A DNA stretch of 64,000 nt from Isoetes taiwanensis (GCA_021234155.1 JAJEKV010000048.1:2408841-2472840), one strand, 5' to 3'. Shown: positions 1-11,210, numbered from the stretch's first letter. Numbers and translations: made by a program. The notes: a model not told the origin generated them from the letters alone.

Positions 1-212
1 TAATCCTCAAATATTCTCAAAAAGTTGTTAGCACTCATACTGGAATCAAAAGTAGGCAAAGGAACAGGGACATTCAACTCGAATTGATATGGCATGTTTT
101 GAAGCAGACTAGTTGAGAAACTTGAAGGCAATGGCCTTTCTCTGCAATGATCTGGTGCATCAACATCTTCTAATGGTTCTTGTTCTGCTGGAAACTTTTG
201 CTTTGGAGCCAT
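1..212 (-). CDS. Partial unrecognised ORF, open at the left window edge
   Basis: From an ATG at 212-210 the minus strand stays open for 70 codons to the window edge, so the C-terminus is outside. The peptide starts MAPKQKFPAEQEPLEDVDAP and ends near SANNFLRIFED. It is acidic and proline-rich at first, then carries a short hydrophobic/aromatic stretch. The last part faintly recalls the start of a retrotransposon gag capsid region, but I cannot identify it. It could be the first exon of a host gene or a gag fragment. Confidence 0.35.
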   Translation of the reverse strand, partial: MAPKQKFPAEQEPLEDVDAPDHCRERPLPSSFSTSLLQNMPYQFELNVPVPLPTFDSSMSANNFLRIFED

Positions 213-1980
213 GAGTTCTGAAATCCAGGAAGATCTCGGTAGAACCTCCAAGATGTTGACCCTCAACCTGGCTAGAGAGTCAAACACAAGAAGTCAACTT
301 GAGTTTATGCTCAAGTTGGGGTTAGAACCTCCAGATCACTTAAGGTGATCAGTCTACACAAGAATTTTTCAAAGAAAAAGCTCAAATATCAAGTACTCAT
401 ACCTTTCCCAATTCAAAAATATGGAACCTTCACTCAAATTGATGTAGTTCTCATAGATGGATTGATTTTCAAGGTCAAATGATTGTGACTTGTGTAGAAA
501 CGTTATAGGCATGCAAGGGAAAAGATCTTGACCAAGTCTGAATTCTAATCTGAAAGATATTCGCTCTCAAAGTTGAGTCAATTTTTGGTCAATACCAGTC
601 AAAACTACAGACAGATCTTAGAATTTTGTAACTTGAGTTGCAGAGGGAGTTTTTGAGAGATTCCAAAACTGAGGTGAAGTATAGGTCCTAAAGGTGTGGG
701 GCATGCAATCAAATCATATTTTGGATCAATAAAATTATTTTTTTGGCATTGTTTTGTGGATAACAGTCTAAAATTGTATCAGACAGAATGCAAAAAATGA
801 TAACTCGAGTTTGGAATGGTTTTTTTTTTTTGAACTTTTTGTGCACACAGGTGCAAATATGATGGGAAATGACAAGCAAATGGTCATATGCAAGAAAAAA
901 TGATGGAGTATCTTACTGTAAAAATGTTTGTATGGCAAAAATATTAAAAGATCATGACAGTCAACTTTTTAAGCACTTGGCAGGCAATTTTCATTGATAT
1001 GAAGGTAATACAAGATGAATAGGAGTCTCAGGATCATAAATCAATCATCAAAATATCTCAGAAGGTAATATAATAATATCATAACAGGAATATCAGTCCA
1101 ATTTTCTCAAATCGAACTGTGGAACACTCAGATACTTCATAAACGTCTTCAGATCATGCTCAGCATGTATCAATGTTGAGGTTTGATGCGTCTGGGCCTT
1201 CATAAATCTTCTGTCATTATTTTCCCAGTATATATGTTTAGGTTTAACGGTTCCGGCATCGTAGAGCTTAAGTTTAGGCTTGATAGGATGCTTAAGAGCG
1301 GGAATACAGAAATAGATAGTTTTCAGAGCCAAATGATTCCATTCCGGCATGATTTGAGCAGTTTTCCAACTTTAGGGTTCTTCGACAGTATTTTTCCAGA
1401 AATCTCGCGATACAGTGGCCGTATTTTTTGGGGTATAAACTAGGAATATGCTGTATTTAGCAATTTTGAGAAGCTAGGCCATGGTTCAAAAGATACCCAA
1501 AAATAATTATGAAGCTTGATCATTTGGGTCTATGGCAACCCTAATATTTTGGGGCATATACTAGGTAAATACCATGACTGGAATATTCCATGGGGGATAT
1601 TTGTGTGGCATGTGTACTAAGGGCACAATGGTAAATGAAGCAAGGGGATATAAGACATTGCAAATAAGGGTTAGGCTAGGGGCATTTGCAAGGGTGTAAC
1701 ATGGGAAATAAAAAAAGATATGGAATAGGTAGGACATCTCATGGGGGAAAAAAATGCATTAGGAAAAAGGACTTAGGCAAAGCAAAATGTGATTTGCAAA
1801 AGGTGAGCAAGGAAGAGTATGGGTATAAGGGAAAATGACTAGGAAAAATTCAAAAAAGGAGGTAAGAATATGGTATGAGAGTGGATAAAAAATGGCTAAG
1901 GGATGGAACCAAGTACCATGGGATCTTCCAAACTCTAACTTCCAATCTTCAAAAAGCATCTTCCAATCTTCTTTAACCCA
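213..1980. other. Intergenic, no gene recognised
   Basis: AT-rich sequence without a convincing coding frame. The overlapping short open frames at 1093-1443 on both strands have no recognisable motif. I see no terminal repeats or RNA gene here. Confidence 0.5.
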
Positions 1981-2213
1981 GCATCTTTTTGACTAGCTTT
2001 GACCTTAAATGAAGTATTCCTTATGGGAGTTGACCTTGAAGATAAATATCCTTTGACCTTCACACCAATGTTGACTACCAAGTTCTTCCTTGACTTAGCC
2101 TTCCTAACTTCAACATATGAACCAACAATTAGTATGTTGCCCTTTGGGGGCAACACAAGCCAACATAAGATGATTGGTGTACAAAAAAAGATGATGGCCA
2201 TTTCAGGATAGAT

Positions 2214-2215
<2 letters not shown>

Positions 2216-2264
<49 letters not shown>
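2216..2264. repeat. Poly(T) tract of about 49 nt
   Basis: Uninterrupted T run just upstream of the small acidic gene. On the minus strand it reads as poly(A), so it could be a retroposon tail, but I see no matching target duplication. Confidence 0.9.
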
Positions 2265-2268
<4 letters not shown>

Positions 2269-2364
2269 AATAAAATTATGGTCATTTCAAGGTAATTGCA
2301 ATTTATTTCATGCCAGCCTTTATATGGTCGTGAGGGAGAAGCATCGTCCAATTCTCCCAACAGA

Positions 2365-2865
2365 ATGACGAAGCGCTGCCGCTGTCGCTCTGCCTCCCCT
2401 GCCCCTGCCCCTGCCAAACGCCGGGAATTGATTTCTCTTCCTTTGCCAGAGCTATTCGCGCGGTATGTGATAGGTTCGTGGCCTATTTTGCATGAAGAGC
2501 CATCCGAAGACCATGAAGTTTTTTGCCCAACCAAGTCTGTAGAAAGCTCCGAGCCCTCTCGTTCAACCTGCTCTGATTCCACCATCTTGTCCATAGATAG
2601 CTTGACTTCTGAAACATCCACAGAGGTGGATTCTTCTGAGCTCCATTCTTCTGACATAGATTCTTGTGAGGCGTTTTCTTCAGAAGATGAGGCAACCAGC
2701 GAATTTTCGGGAACCAGTGAAGAAGAAGACCCGAACCCGGAGGAAGCTGAAGATTTTTTTTATTTTCAGAATTGGCTCCAGAGTAAGTATAATGCTTTTC
2801 AGTTTTTTCTTTCTTTGACATTTTACAGCTAAATTTTCTGAATTACTCTTACAGATGAGGCATGA
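2365..2865 (+). CDS. Small Ser/acidic-rich protein, two exons (join 2365..2782, 2855..2865)
   Basis: The first ATG of the frame is at 2365; the frame is open further upstream only through non-ATG codons. Exon 1 ends at a good donor (GTAAGT at 2783). A 72-bp intron ends in TACTCTTACAG at 2854. Exon 2 adds Asn-Glu-Ala and a TGA, giving about 142 residues. The N-terminus is Arg/Cys-rich (KRCRCR, then AKRR, a possible nuclear signal). Residues about 50-130 are a serine and Asp/Glu-rich low-complexity tract, and the end is aromatic (FFYFQNWLQ). I do not recognise the family. It converges on the transposase remnant that starts at 6543, so it could be an accessory ORF of that element, but no terminal repeats tie them together. 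The intron size matches those of the JAZ remnant, which supports the model. Confidence 0.5.
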
Positions 2866-2944
2866 AGACCTGAATGACCTGAAGACCCTTTTTTTTATGG
2901 ATCTTTTTTTTTTTTTTCCTTTTGATTACAAGTTTTTTTGAAAC

Positions 2945-3290
2945 AGGCCTTTTTAGTGCCTTTGATTGTAATGGCCTTGTGCCGTCTGTAATCCAGGCCT
3001 TGTGCCTTCTGTAATCCAGGCCTTAGTGCCTTCTTTAATGAAGATGATGGCCTTGTGCCTTTTTCTAATTATTTTGTATTTACATGTTTTAATCAATTGG
3101 TTTTGTTATACCTTGTGCCTTTGTAAATTTGTGGTTTTGTTATACCTTGTGCCTTGTGTAAATTTGTGCCTTGTGCCTTTTTCTAATTCTTTTGTACTTA
3201 CATGTTTTACCTTGTAAATTGGTTCTATTATACCTTGTACTTACATGTTTTACCTTGTAAATTGGCCTTAGTGCCCTGTCTGTATATCAG
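2945..3290. repeat. Degenerate CCTTGTGCC-type tandem repeat
   Basis: The short phrase GGCCTTGTGCC/TACCTTGTGCCTT recurs about ten times with spacers such as TTGTAAATTTG and TTACATGTTTTACC. It lies just downstream of the small acidic gene, probably in its 3' region. Confidence 0.7.
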
Positions 3291-3466
3291 CAATTTAAAA
3301 TAGTATGAAATACCAACAATTGAAAGTGATTGAAATTTGGAATTCAATCAACATTCGAGTAAAAAATTCTGTAACTGACGCATCAAAAATGAGAATGCAA
3401 AATACGGAAACTTCTTTATATTCATAAAAGTACTGATACAGTATCCTTTACACAATGCTCTTTCCA

Positions 3467-6400
3467 CTATTCCAACAATGTGGGAAGCCTCTCTAGAATA
3501 TCTTGTTCTTCTTTGACATTTAGAGTGTAAACCACTCCTCGCTTAACAACGTGCTTTGCTTGAACCAACCTGACTTTGTTCTTTGCAACTTGAGTGGAAT
3601 AAACAATTGCTTTATTTCCTCTACAAAACTTGTAGCTGGACTTACAATTCACCAACTTCTCATAGTATGTCCCTTCTATGACCTCATCCCCTTTCACAAA
3701 CTTCTGCCCTTGCATATCTACAAAGTCTTCTAACACCAAGTACTTAGCTTTGGTACTTAGGATAAGGTAGAATTTCACATTCTCGTGATTGTTATTTGGA
3801 GCCACCACTGCAAAGACATCACCTATAGATACTTTCATGCTACATAAGTCAGCGCTGCCAATATATGCTTCTTCTCCTTCATCATGTACTTCTTCTTCAA
3901 TAATAGCTTTGATGGATTGTACCACAACTAGTTCAAACTTCTTAGTATATGATGCATTGGGGCAAGATTCCCAATTCAAATCTAAACAATCTGTGCAAAA
4001 GCAAGAGAGTTTCTGACCTGTAAATGTGTCATGTGATTTGAACACCCATGGAAACAATGAAGGTTTCTAGATCCTTCAATAGGACGTGCTTCTCACTGAT
4101 TTTTTCTGTCCACTTGTCCTATTTCAACCTCCCAAAAAGTTCTACTTACAGTTTGAATCTTCTTTTTATATGTTGTGGGTGCTGCGATTGACATGTACTG
4201 CTTTAGCCATTCCACCACCTCGTGTGCATTGGTCATCTTGCTGCCCTTCAACTGTGCTGCTTTCAAAGCCCTTTTTATTACTGCTCCTGCACCATCATGT
4301 TCTCCTTTCCCATGGCCAGAGCACCAAAAGTTCCACATCATGCCTAAACCTATTAAAGATTTGAATCTCGCATCAAAGTAAAATGATTTTTTACCTTTGA
4401 ATTGTGAGGCTGCACCATCTGAGAAGACATAATGCTTCTTCAAAGTGATTTCCTTCTCTTGCATCCAATGATTGTGTAAGAGAAAGCAATGCTGCACAAA
4501 CAAAGAATCATGTTTTCTGTCATCAGATATATAAAAATGTTCTTTCTTGATCATTTCTTGTGTCTCAGGATCCCTTCTATATGTGAGGTGTACAAGAATA
4601 GTGATCTGCTCATTATGCCAATGCTTGGACTGGCCTTCATTCTGCTCCTTGAAAGAGTAATTATCTGCAAAGTCAACCACTGATACAATAGTATCATCAG
4701 CAAACCTGTTCAGTAGTTGTCTAAACATGGCTTGCTACCATTTATACCTGAAATTATGTGTCACAAACTCCTTTGCTTTAGATCTGAAGGTTTCCATCAA
4801 AACATTGGGTGAAGTTTGTAAATATTGATGCTCAATTCTTTTTTTGGGTTTGCCATTTTTATCCTTACCAATTTCAATATAGTCTATGTTCTCCCAAGTG
4901 ATTTTTGAGGTACTGCCTTTTGTTTCTTTTTTTGGACACCTTTCCATTTTGTCCACACCACATTTGTTGCAGGTTCCTGACAAGCATGCTTCATTGTGCC
5001 ACTCCTCACCTTCAGGCTTTGAGCACACCATGCTTCTCCACATGTCACTGTTAGACTGCCAAACATGTCTTGCTGCATTGCACCCTACTTGGCTTGCCTT
5101 GTGGTCACATATCTTGCAAGGTGCAATCTGCACCGTGCACCATGGACTTTTTCCTCATGTTCTTCACCCCTTCCCTCAGCATTAACATCCTCTCATGATA
5201 GACGCAACAACAGGTACTGAATTCAGATAGCTTTACAACAAAGTAAGGCTTTAATTTCTCGAAGGCTCTCTGCTTAATTTGAACATCTGGATTGTCTTGC
5301 TTGAAACTAGTGAAGAATTTTGTCTGCAGAATAAGAATAGAAAACTACTTAGTAAATGCTAATGCTAATACCACTAGAAAAACAACTGCTAATGAATAGC
5401 AACTTAGAACTAATTACTGATTCCATTAGCATTACAACATAACCCTTAGCAAACCAAACCACTAACCAGTGCTAGGACATTGGGATGAAAGCATTGCTAA
5501 TTTGTAGTGATAGGTGGGCTTCACTAACTAGAGATTAAGTTTAGTGCTAACATTGACAAAATTACTAACAATGGCACCAACATTAACGAAATTGGTAATA
5601 TTAGCACTGTCATTTAGAAAATCACTAACAGTGGCATTTAACATCAACACAATTACTAAAAGTGGCACCAACATTATAAAGGTGAGAAACCTTAGCACTA
5701 TAACAAAAAATGATCCATTATCAACCATCAATAGCATTAAAACTTGCTAGCACGAGAAGAACGTGCAGATTAATTCCATTAGCAGACACAATTCATATTA
5801 GAATCAATACTTCAAAACTTATAAAAAATATTAGTAATTAATAAACGTGAAAAAGACTTAGTAAAAAACAGTTCTATAGATAGTATACCTGGCTCACATC
5901 AAGGTAATGTGTTGGATGCTTAGGATGTTTTCCTGTACCAGACCCTAAACCCTTGAAGTTAGGCGAAACTCTGGTGTAGTTTGTCCAATAATGTACAACT
6001 TTTTCATTCTTGGCTCAGGGAATCCTTTCTCTTATTCCTTTCCCCAAGAGCCCACAATGCGTTTTTATTACTAATTGAAACACGGTGCTTCTTAGCTCTG
6101 GAACAATTTCTTGGATGAATTCCTAAAGCCTTGGCAGCTAATCTTTTGCTGCCATGCCTGACCTTCCCAAGTGCCATGAGTAATGCTGCTCTTTTTGCTG
6201 CTAATTTGTCATTGGACTCCACACCTTTCACATGCTGTATGGTTTCTTGGATGCTACCGACAATTTCACTGTGAACAATCTTTTCCTTATCAGACACTGC
6301 AACCTGTATAACTTTGTTGTTCTCCACTAGATGCCATATTTCTTTCTTCTGGTTTGTAGACATCGAACCTGTCAAATCCAAAAACGTTTTTGTGATTATG

Positions 6401-6543
6401 GAGGCTGCATGTTGCAATTGCTTTTTTGAGTGCTCAATACTCCAATCTAAATTTTCATTTGACAATTGTTGCCTCATCTTGCTTGCTCTTTGTCGTTGCT
6501 TCTGCAAACGCCATTTCCGTCTCCTGTCTTCGTCATTAGTCAT
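3467..6543 (-). pseudogene. DDE-type transposase-like gene, decayed, two exons
   Basis: Starts at a true ATG (6543). Exon 1 (6543-5889) encodes a basic helical N-terminus (RRRKWRLQKQRQRASKMRQQ) and a later YWTNYTRVSPNFKG block. A 565-bp intron (5888-5324, donor CAG|GTATAC, acceptor CTGCAG|ACA) leads to exon 2. Exon 2 carries a Cys/His-rich segment (CKICDHKASQVGC, CSGTCNKCG-like), then DFADNYSF, SDGAASQFKG and CSGHGKGEHDGAGAVIKR, and a C-terminal domain. The DFAxNYS / SDGxxxQFK / HGKGxxDGxGxxxKR signature is one I know from transposon-derived proteins of many invertebrates and plants; the D and D/E residues look like a DDE triad. The coding path is broken by frameshifts near 6010, 5120 and 4060 and by an in-frame TAG at 4737-4735, so this copy is inactive. 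I could not find terminal inverted repeats. Confidence 0.7.
5340..5870. repeat. Short AT-rich repeats inside the transposase intron
   Basis: Repeated phrases of the type CTAATG/CATTAGC and CACTAACARTGGCA with ACATTAAC/ACATCAAC spacers fill most of the 565-bp intron and also read partly as inverted copies of each other. Confidence 0.55.
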
Positions 6544-6761
6544 TGGATCACAAGAAGCCTGAACAAAAAATGGATGGAAAGAAAGAAACGAGATCTCTCT
6601 CCCTCGAGAAAGGGGGAATCAACCACCCCCCGATATTCTCGTTAATTTTGAATTTCCCTCTTCCCATAATACTAAAAAATAGTGCTAATTTGGGTGGACA
6701 AAAGGACACTAAAAATGAGACACCGTAACATACGAGGACCCATGATCAAATTCGGGCATGC

Positions 6762-6802
6762 TATGTTGAATTGATCAGGCTATGTTGAATTGATCAGGCT
6801 AG
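6762..6802. repeat. Two tandem copies of a 21-bp unit
   Basis: GCTATGTTGAATTGATCAGG is repeated back to back just outside the transposase remnant. Confidence 0.85.
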
Positions 6803-7216
6803 CCAGCCGCTACATGCGATATTGAGCACGGCCTCGGTACGGATGCTGGGATCATACCTTCAAGAGGTCATGGATTGGCGGGATCAGCTATATACTCATG
6901 CACTCACCTGGCGTGTATATATTTTTCTCATGGTGTACGTTTGTACAGTTTGATATCACTCCTATTTCTGCCACGATTTTTCCCCCGAAAACCCTCTGGG
7001 GCGAGGTTTTTTTTAACCCAGACAGTAATAAGTCTGTTACCCATTTTGTTGGGTCCTATTGGCGATAAAAACCCTTCTATTCTATTCTACCCTACCTCAA
7101 GCATCAAGAGGTTCTTTAGTATCACATCCTTTATCTCCAAACCCAAGGGGTTCTTTAGTACATTGTTCTCATGGGCACTTCTGTATAATATGGTACGTTG
7201 ACAAACTACAAGTCTT

Positions 7217-7363
7217 CTAAATTGAGTTGAAACTCATCTGGTCATTTGTATCCTATTTTGTATATTAAAATTGTAGGGGGCTCAAAATATTATGTTTATC
7301 TCCTAAATTGAGCTAGGACTCATATGGTCATTTGTACCCTATTTTGTATATTAAAATTGTAGA
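7217..7363. repeat. Direct duplication of about 65 bp
   Basis: Copies at about 7217-7281 and 7300-7363 share CTAAATTGAG...CATTTGTA and a TATTTTGTATATTAAAATTG core with few differences. The rest of 6803-7631 shows no gene. Confidence 0.8.
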
Positions 7364-7631
7364 CGTCCTTGCCATAACAAGGGTCAATTTTTTCATCCAT
7401 TTTCATCATAATACTTTTCCTTTATCTCCCAAAGTAAATAAGGTTCTACATTGACAGTTGAAGACCATTAACTTGTGACTTTCACCATAAGTCACCTCTT
7501 AAAATCAATCACATTACCTTCTACTAACTTCTTTAAATGCCTCAAACAACTTGAAGAAGATCTGCAACATGCAACAGCTTAAAGTCAAACCTGTTTAATA
7601 ATCTTGAAATGGTTATTCTTGACAAAGATGC

Positions 7632-8684
7632 TCAAGGCTGCTGATGAGAATCCATGTAACCATTGTCCACAAGCACCTTTTCTCGCTTTGCTCGCTCAAG
7701 ATCAGATTCCACCATCATTGCAACGAGCTGCTTAAAAGATACCTTTGGTTTCCAACCCAAAGCTTTTCTGGCCTTTGCAGAGGAGCCCCTGAGATTGTCC
7801 ACTTCAGTGGGCCTGAAATATCTGGGATCAATTTCCACATGGTCTTTCCAGTTGAGTCCAACATATCCAAAAGCCTCTTCTAGAAACTCCTCAACACTAT
7901 GAGAGTCCTCCGTTGCAACAACATAATCATCTGGTTTATCCTGCTGCAGCATAAGCCACATTGCAGCCACATAATCCCCTGCAAAACCCCAGTCTCTAGA
8001 AGCTTTCAGGTTACCAAGATACACTTTCTTTTGAAGCCCTACTTTGATCCTGCCGACTGCGCGAGTAATTTTTCTAGTTACAAAATTTTCCCCTCTTCTA
8101 GGAGATTCATGGTTAAACAATATACCATTACATGCAAAAAGGCCATATGCTTCTCTATAATTGACAGTATACCAGTGAGCTGCTACTTTGGCAACAGCAT
8201 AAGGACTTCTAGGATGAAATATGGTATGTTCATCCTGTGGTGGGGGAGTAGATCCATACATTTCAGAAGATCCAGCTTGGTAATACTTTACCTGTCTTCC
8301 TGTACACTGTATATGTGTGCGCACGGCTTCGAGCAGTCTAAGCGCTCCAGTTCCAACAACATCAGCAGTATATGCAGGGTTCTCAAATGATACCCCAACA
8401 TGAGATTGAGCTCCAAGATTATATACTTCATCAGGGCAGATGGTATCTACCCACTTCCTCAAAGCCGAGGCATCACTCAGATCTCCATAATGCAGCTTCA
8501 TCTGCGCATGAGAATTATGTGGATCTATGTATATGTGATCCAGACGCTGAGTGTTGAAATTTGAAGATCTCCTTATGATGCCATGCACCTCATATCCCTT
8601 CTCAAGTAAGAATTCAGTAAGATATGAGCCATCTTGGCCAGTAATACCAGTGATCAAAGCCTTCTTTGGCTGCATCTCACCCAT
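7632..8684 (-). CDS. GMD: GDP-D-mannose 4,6-dehydratase
   Basis: NADP(H)-dependent short-chain dehydrogenase/reductase enzyme that converts GDP-D-mannose to GDP-4-keto-6-deoxy-D-mannose, the first step of GDP-L-fucose synthesis for cell-wall and glycoprotein fucosylation (cytosolic). I take the ATG at 8684 ([13 protein letters not shown]), giving 350 residues; the frame upstream has only TTG. Visible motifs: Rossmann loop GITGQDG near residue 13, the [13 protein letters not shown] strand, the catalytic SSEMYG segment near 139-144, the YxxxK pair ([12 protein letters not shown], Tyr and Lys near 162 and 166), [16 protein letters not shown] for substrate binding, and the C-terminal [10 protein letters not shown]. 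Length and motif order match the plant MUR1/GMD family. The coding region is a single uninterrupted exon with no lesion, so I regard it as functional. Upstream lie a likely 5'UTR intron and a TATA box. Confidence 0.97.
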   Translation of the reverse strand: MGEMQPKKALITGITGQDGSYLTEFLLEKGYEVHGIIRRSSNFNTQRLDHIYIDPHNSHAQMKLHYGDLSDASALRKWVDTICPDEVYNLGAQSHVGVSFENPAYTADVVGTGALRLLEAVRTHIQCTGRQVKYYQAGSSEMYGSTPPPQDEHTIFHPRSPYAVAKVAAHWYTVNYREAYGLFACNGILFNHESPRRGENFVTRKITRAVGRIKVGLQKKVYLGNLKASRDWGFAGDYVAAMWLMLQQDKPDDYVVATEDSHSVEEFLEEAFGYVGLNWKDHVEIDPRYFRPTEVDNLRGSSAKARKALGWKPKVSFKQLVAMMVESDLERAKREKVLVDNGYMDSHQQP

Positions 8685-8701
8685 ATTTCGCAAAATAATA
8701 A

Positions 8702-8911
8702 CTGTTTCACAGATCTAAGATTAGGGTGGACTTTAGATCCAATCTAATTAGATCTTTAATTACAGATACACATGGCAGAAGACAAGCATTTTTACAAAAA
8801 TCTTAGGAAAACAGGCAATTACGAGTAACAAGAAGGAAAAAAGTATACAGATCTAAATCAAAACCTAAATGAGAAGAAGGAAAGAAAAAAAAAAAATGGA
8901 ACAGAGCATAC
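8702..8911 (-). other. GMD: Probable 5'UTR intron of GMD
   Basis: On the minus strand CTCGAG|GTATGC at 8911 is a good donor and GAAACAG|TT ending at 8702 a plausible acceptor, 17 nt before the ATG, with a CTAAT branch-like site. The acceptor choice is uncertain (a TTAG lies slightly upstream). Confidence 0.5.
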
Positions 8912-8999
8912 CTCGAGAGAGAAAGATAGAGTTATGGAGGTACGATATATACCGCTGCAAGCTCGGCTGCTATGGAGGAGGGCAAAATGCTCATGGCAG

Positions 9000-9006
9000 T
9001 TTTATA
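9000..9006 (-). promoter_or_regulatory. GMD: TATA box of GMD
   Basis: TATAAAA on the minus strand, about 90 bp upstream of the proposed 5'UTR donor. It is preceded by a long CT-rich stretch (about 9020-9070), as in many plant core promoters. Confidence 0.6.
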
Positions 9007-9099
9007 GATGAAAAAATGAAATGCCGGTGAGAGAGCAGAGAGAGAAGAAGAAGAGAGAAGAGGGAGACGTTTTCCTGAAAAGTGGAAAGACTTCTCAAA

Positions 9100-9856
9100 G
9101 GTCTTTTTTAAGTTTTACTATTTACTATATAAACAACTTTTAATTTACTTCTTTTGTACTCAAATACTCATGCGTCTACGCCATGGTCATGTGTCCGATA
9201 ATTTTAGTGTGGAGAATCTATGGCTAAAATCTTCCCCAATGATCCAGGAAACGAGCGTATTCATCGATATTTCCCATCCATAGCAATATATATAGTATAA
9301 TTTGCCCCCTCATGACTCACAAATCAAGTGATTTGCTAGTAGTCATATGTGTTAGTTGACACTACCTTTGCGCCTCTGCTTCCGCCTTGACATTGGGGTC
9401 TTACGGCCACCCAATTGCTTGCACTTCTTCTACACCTGCCATCCATTTTCTCCGACCTCGCAATTCTGGCCTAACAACCTCCAACCCACCAATTCTGGTC
9501 TAATAATTCTTCGCATGTTCGATATTAGTGTAGATTTTTAACTGTTTCTTGAAACGGTGGCACGTTTCAGCTGCTATCTCCCATCGAAGATGGTTCGTGA
9601 TTGTAGGCATAATTTTATTCCATGATGAAAAGTCAAAAAATGCATATCATGGGGCATGAAGTCCCTGCTCTTGGATTTAATAATGAAGATTTTCTATATA
9701 CGAATGTGCTTCTATTGCACATTTTGGAGGCTAACGCAAGCTTTTATTGGAATTGCCAATCCAAATGCCTAAGAAGGTGCAACTTATGTTTCATAAGCCT
9801 AACTTACAATTGTTTAAATATATTCAATCTACCACTAACATTCCTTGGACGTAAAA
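9100..9856. other. Intergenic, no gene recognised
   Basis: Upstream flank of GMD. The short open frames at 9356-9541 and 9622-9987 lack motifs; the second runs into the inverted-repeat element that follows. Confidence 0.5.
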
Positions 9857-10095
9857 AACACTTAGGAATCAATCTTTTGCATCCGCCAGTAGAAGCATGC
9901 CACATGGCGGCATTTCAAAACAAGAGTGTAAGTAAATTTTTGGCTGAACGACGGAGCTACTACGACGGGCTACTGCGACGTTTCTAAATGCATTCTCAGG
10001 ATTTACCCCACATTCTGGCCCTTTTACCCTGCATTCGAAGAACTTACCTTGCATTCTGAAGGTTTTTATTGGGCGCAAAATGATTCCTAAGTGTT
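9857..10095. mobile_element. MITE-like element with about 20-bp terminal inverted repeats
   Basis: The left end AACACTTAGGAATCAATC and the right end, read inverted (AACACTTAGGAATCATTTTG), match closely through about 20 nt. The interior holds four spaced copies of a TTACC-TGCATTC-like phrase (about 9990-10060). It has no coding capacity. I could not settle a target duplication. Confidence 0.65.
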
Positions 10096-10507
10096 TCCAC
10101 ATAACAAGAAAGACAAGTACATTGCCTTTCCTGTATACATAAATGTATAATTGTTTTCATATAATGTGCCTCGCATCATTCATCCTTAACAAGATTATCA
10201 ACTTTTAGAATTTATTTGCATTCTTAACAACAACCGATTTTAGGAAGAGATGTAAAGTGGGTTAATTGATGGCCACTAACTTTGGGTAATACATTGGACC
10301 TTTGTAAATAACCAACACATAACAACAAGTGACATTTATTAAATCCTCCTTTGACCTCATATAGCAGCTACCAAAAAGTGGTACCCTATGCCATTCTCCA
10401 ACATCATGGAATTTGGGGAGCCATTTTTGGCTCCCTCTTTTTTGTCGATGTCGTCCTTTTGGAGCTCAGCTATGGCGCCTGACTTCTTCACGAGCCAGCA
10501 TTTTGTA

Positions 10508-10578
10508 TACAGGAATGTTGCTTTAGGCAACATTCTGGCATGTCAACCATGCCGATTGCCTAAAGCAACATTCCTGTA
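10508..10578. repeat. Perfect 23-bp inverted repeat with a nested small hairpin
   Basis: Arms 10508-10530 and 10556-10578 are exact reverse complements (core GGAATGTTGCTTTAGGCAA). The 25-nt loop itself contains GGCATG...CATGCC. Confidence 0.9.
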
Positions 10579-10854
10579 ACGTGGAAACAATTTAGAAAAA
10601 AATCTGTGACAATAAAACTCTTTAAAATCGTTGTTAAAGCCTGAGAATGTGAAGTAGATCTTCGAATCATTGGTAAAAGTCGCCAATGCCCGTAAATCTC
10701 GACCAGGTGTGTGAAATAGCCGGAGCAGCCAAGAAACGCAGCCCGCAAGAAGAAACCGAGAAAATGTTCAACTTTCAGGGTTTGAATGCGTGCCACGTGG
10801 CATGGCGCTAGTGGACGCGAGGGCAGAATTTTTTCTAAATTGTTTTTACGTATA

Positions 10855-11189
10855 GGGGAATGCTAATTGGGACCCCTTTCCGGCAGTGAGCGACAAACTT
10901 TATACAGAAAAAGGTAATTTTCCTACATAATTTAAGCTAGCAGGAAGCATTAAGCAAAAAAAACTAGTTTCCAGCCGGAAAATGTGAAGAATTCCATGGT
11001 TTTTTACCGGAAAACTTCCTGAGGATTTTTTTTTATATCAGAAATTCTTGATTTCAACAGGTAGGCTGCAAGGGTTCCCCGGAATTTGTCGTTCACTGCT
11101 TTCCGGTGTGGACGGTGGGGTCTCTCGACTGGCGGTAGCCGGGAGCGGGTCACCGGCCCACAAGAAAGGGGGACCAATTAGGATTCCCC
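10855..11189. mobile_element. 335-bp MITE with TA target duplication
   Basis: The termini GGGGAATGCTAATTGG and the inverted right end GGGGAATCCTAATTGG match almost perfectly and continue into ACCCC/TCCCC. A TA flanks both ends (10853-10854 and 11190-11191). Sub-terminal inverted copies of TTTGTCGYTCACTGC lie at about 10885 and 11085. A TA duplication is typical of Tc1/mariner-like MITEs, but the TIR is not a known Stowaway sequence, so the superfamily is open. Confidence 0.8.
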
Positions 11190-11210
11190 TACAATATAGA
11201 AACAGGGGCA

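Noticed and set aside
1935-2657. A 240-codon minus-strand frame containing a poly-Lys run
   Set aside because: The Lys run is the poly(T) tract read in antisense, and the frame lies opposite the better supported small acidic gene with its splice sites.
7632-8684. Bacterial contamination as source of GMD
   Set aside because: The surrounding DNA has plant-type TATA/CT-rich promoter structure, a probable 5'UTR intron and continuous eukaryotic repeats; plant GMD coding regions are known to be uninterrupted.
8685-8693. Extending GMD by three codons to 8693
   Set aside because: The codon there is TTG; the first ATG of the frame is at 8684 and matches the usual start of the domain.
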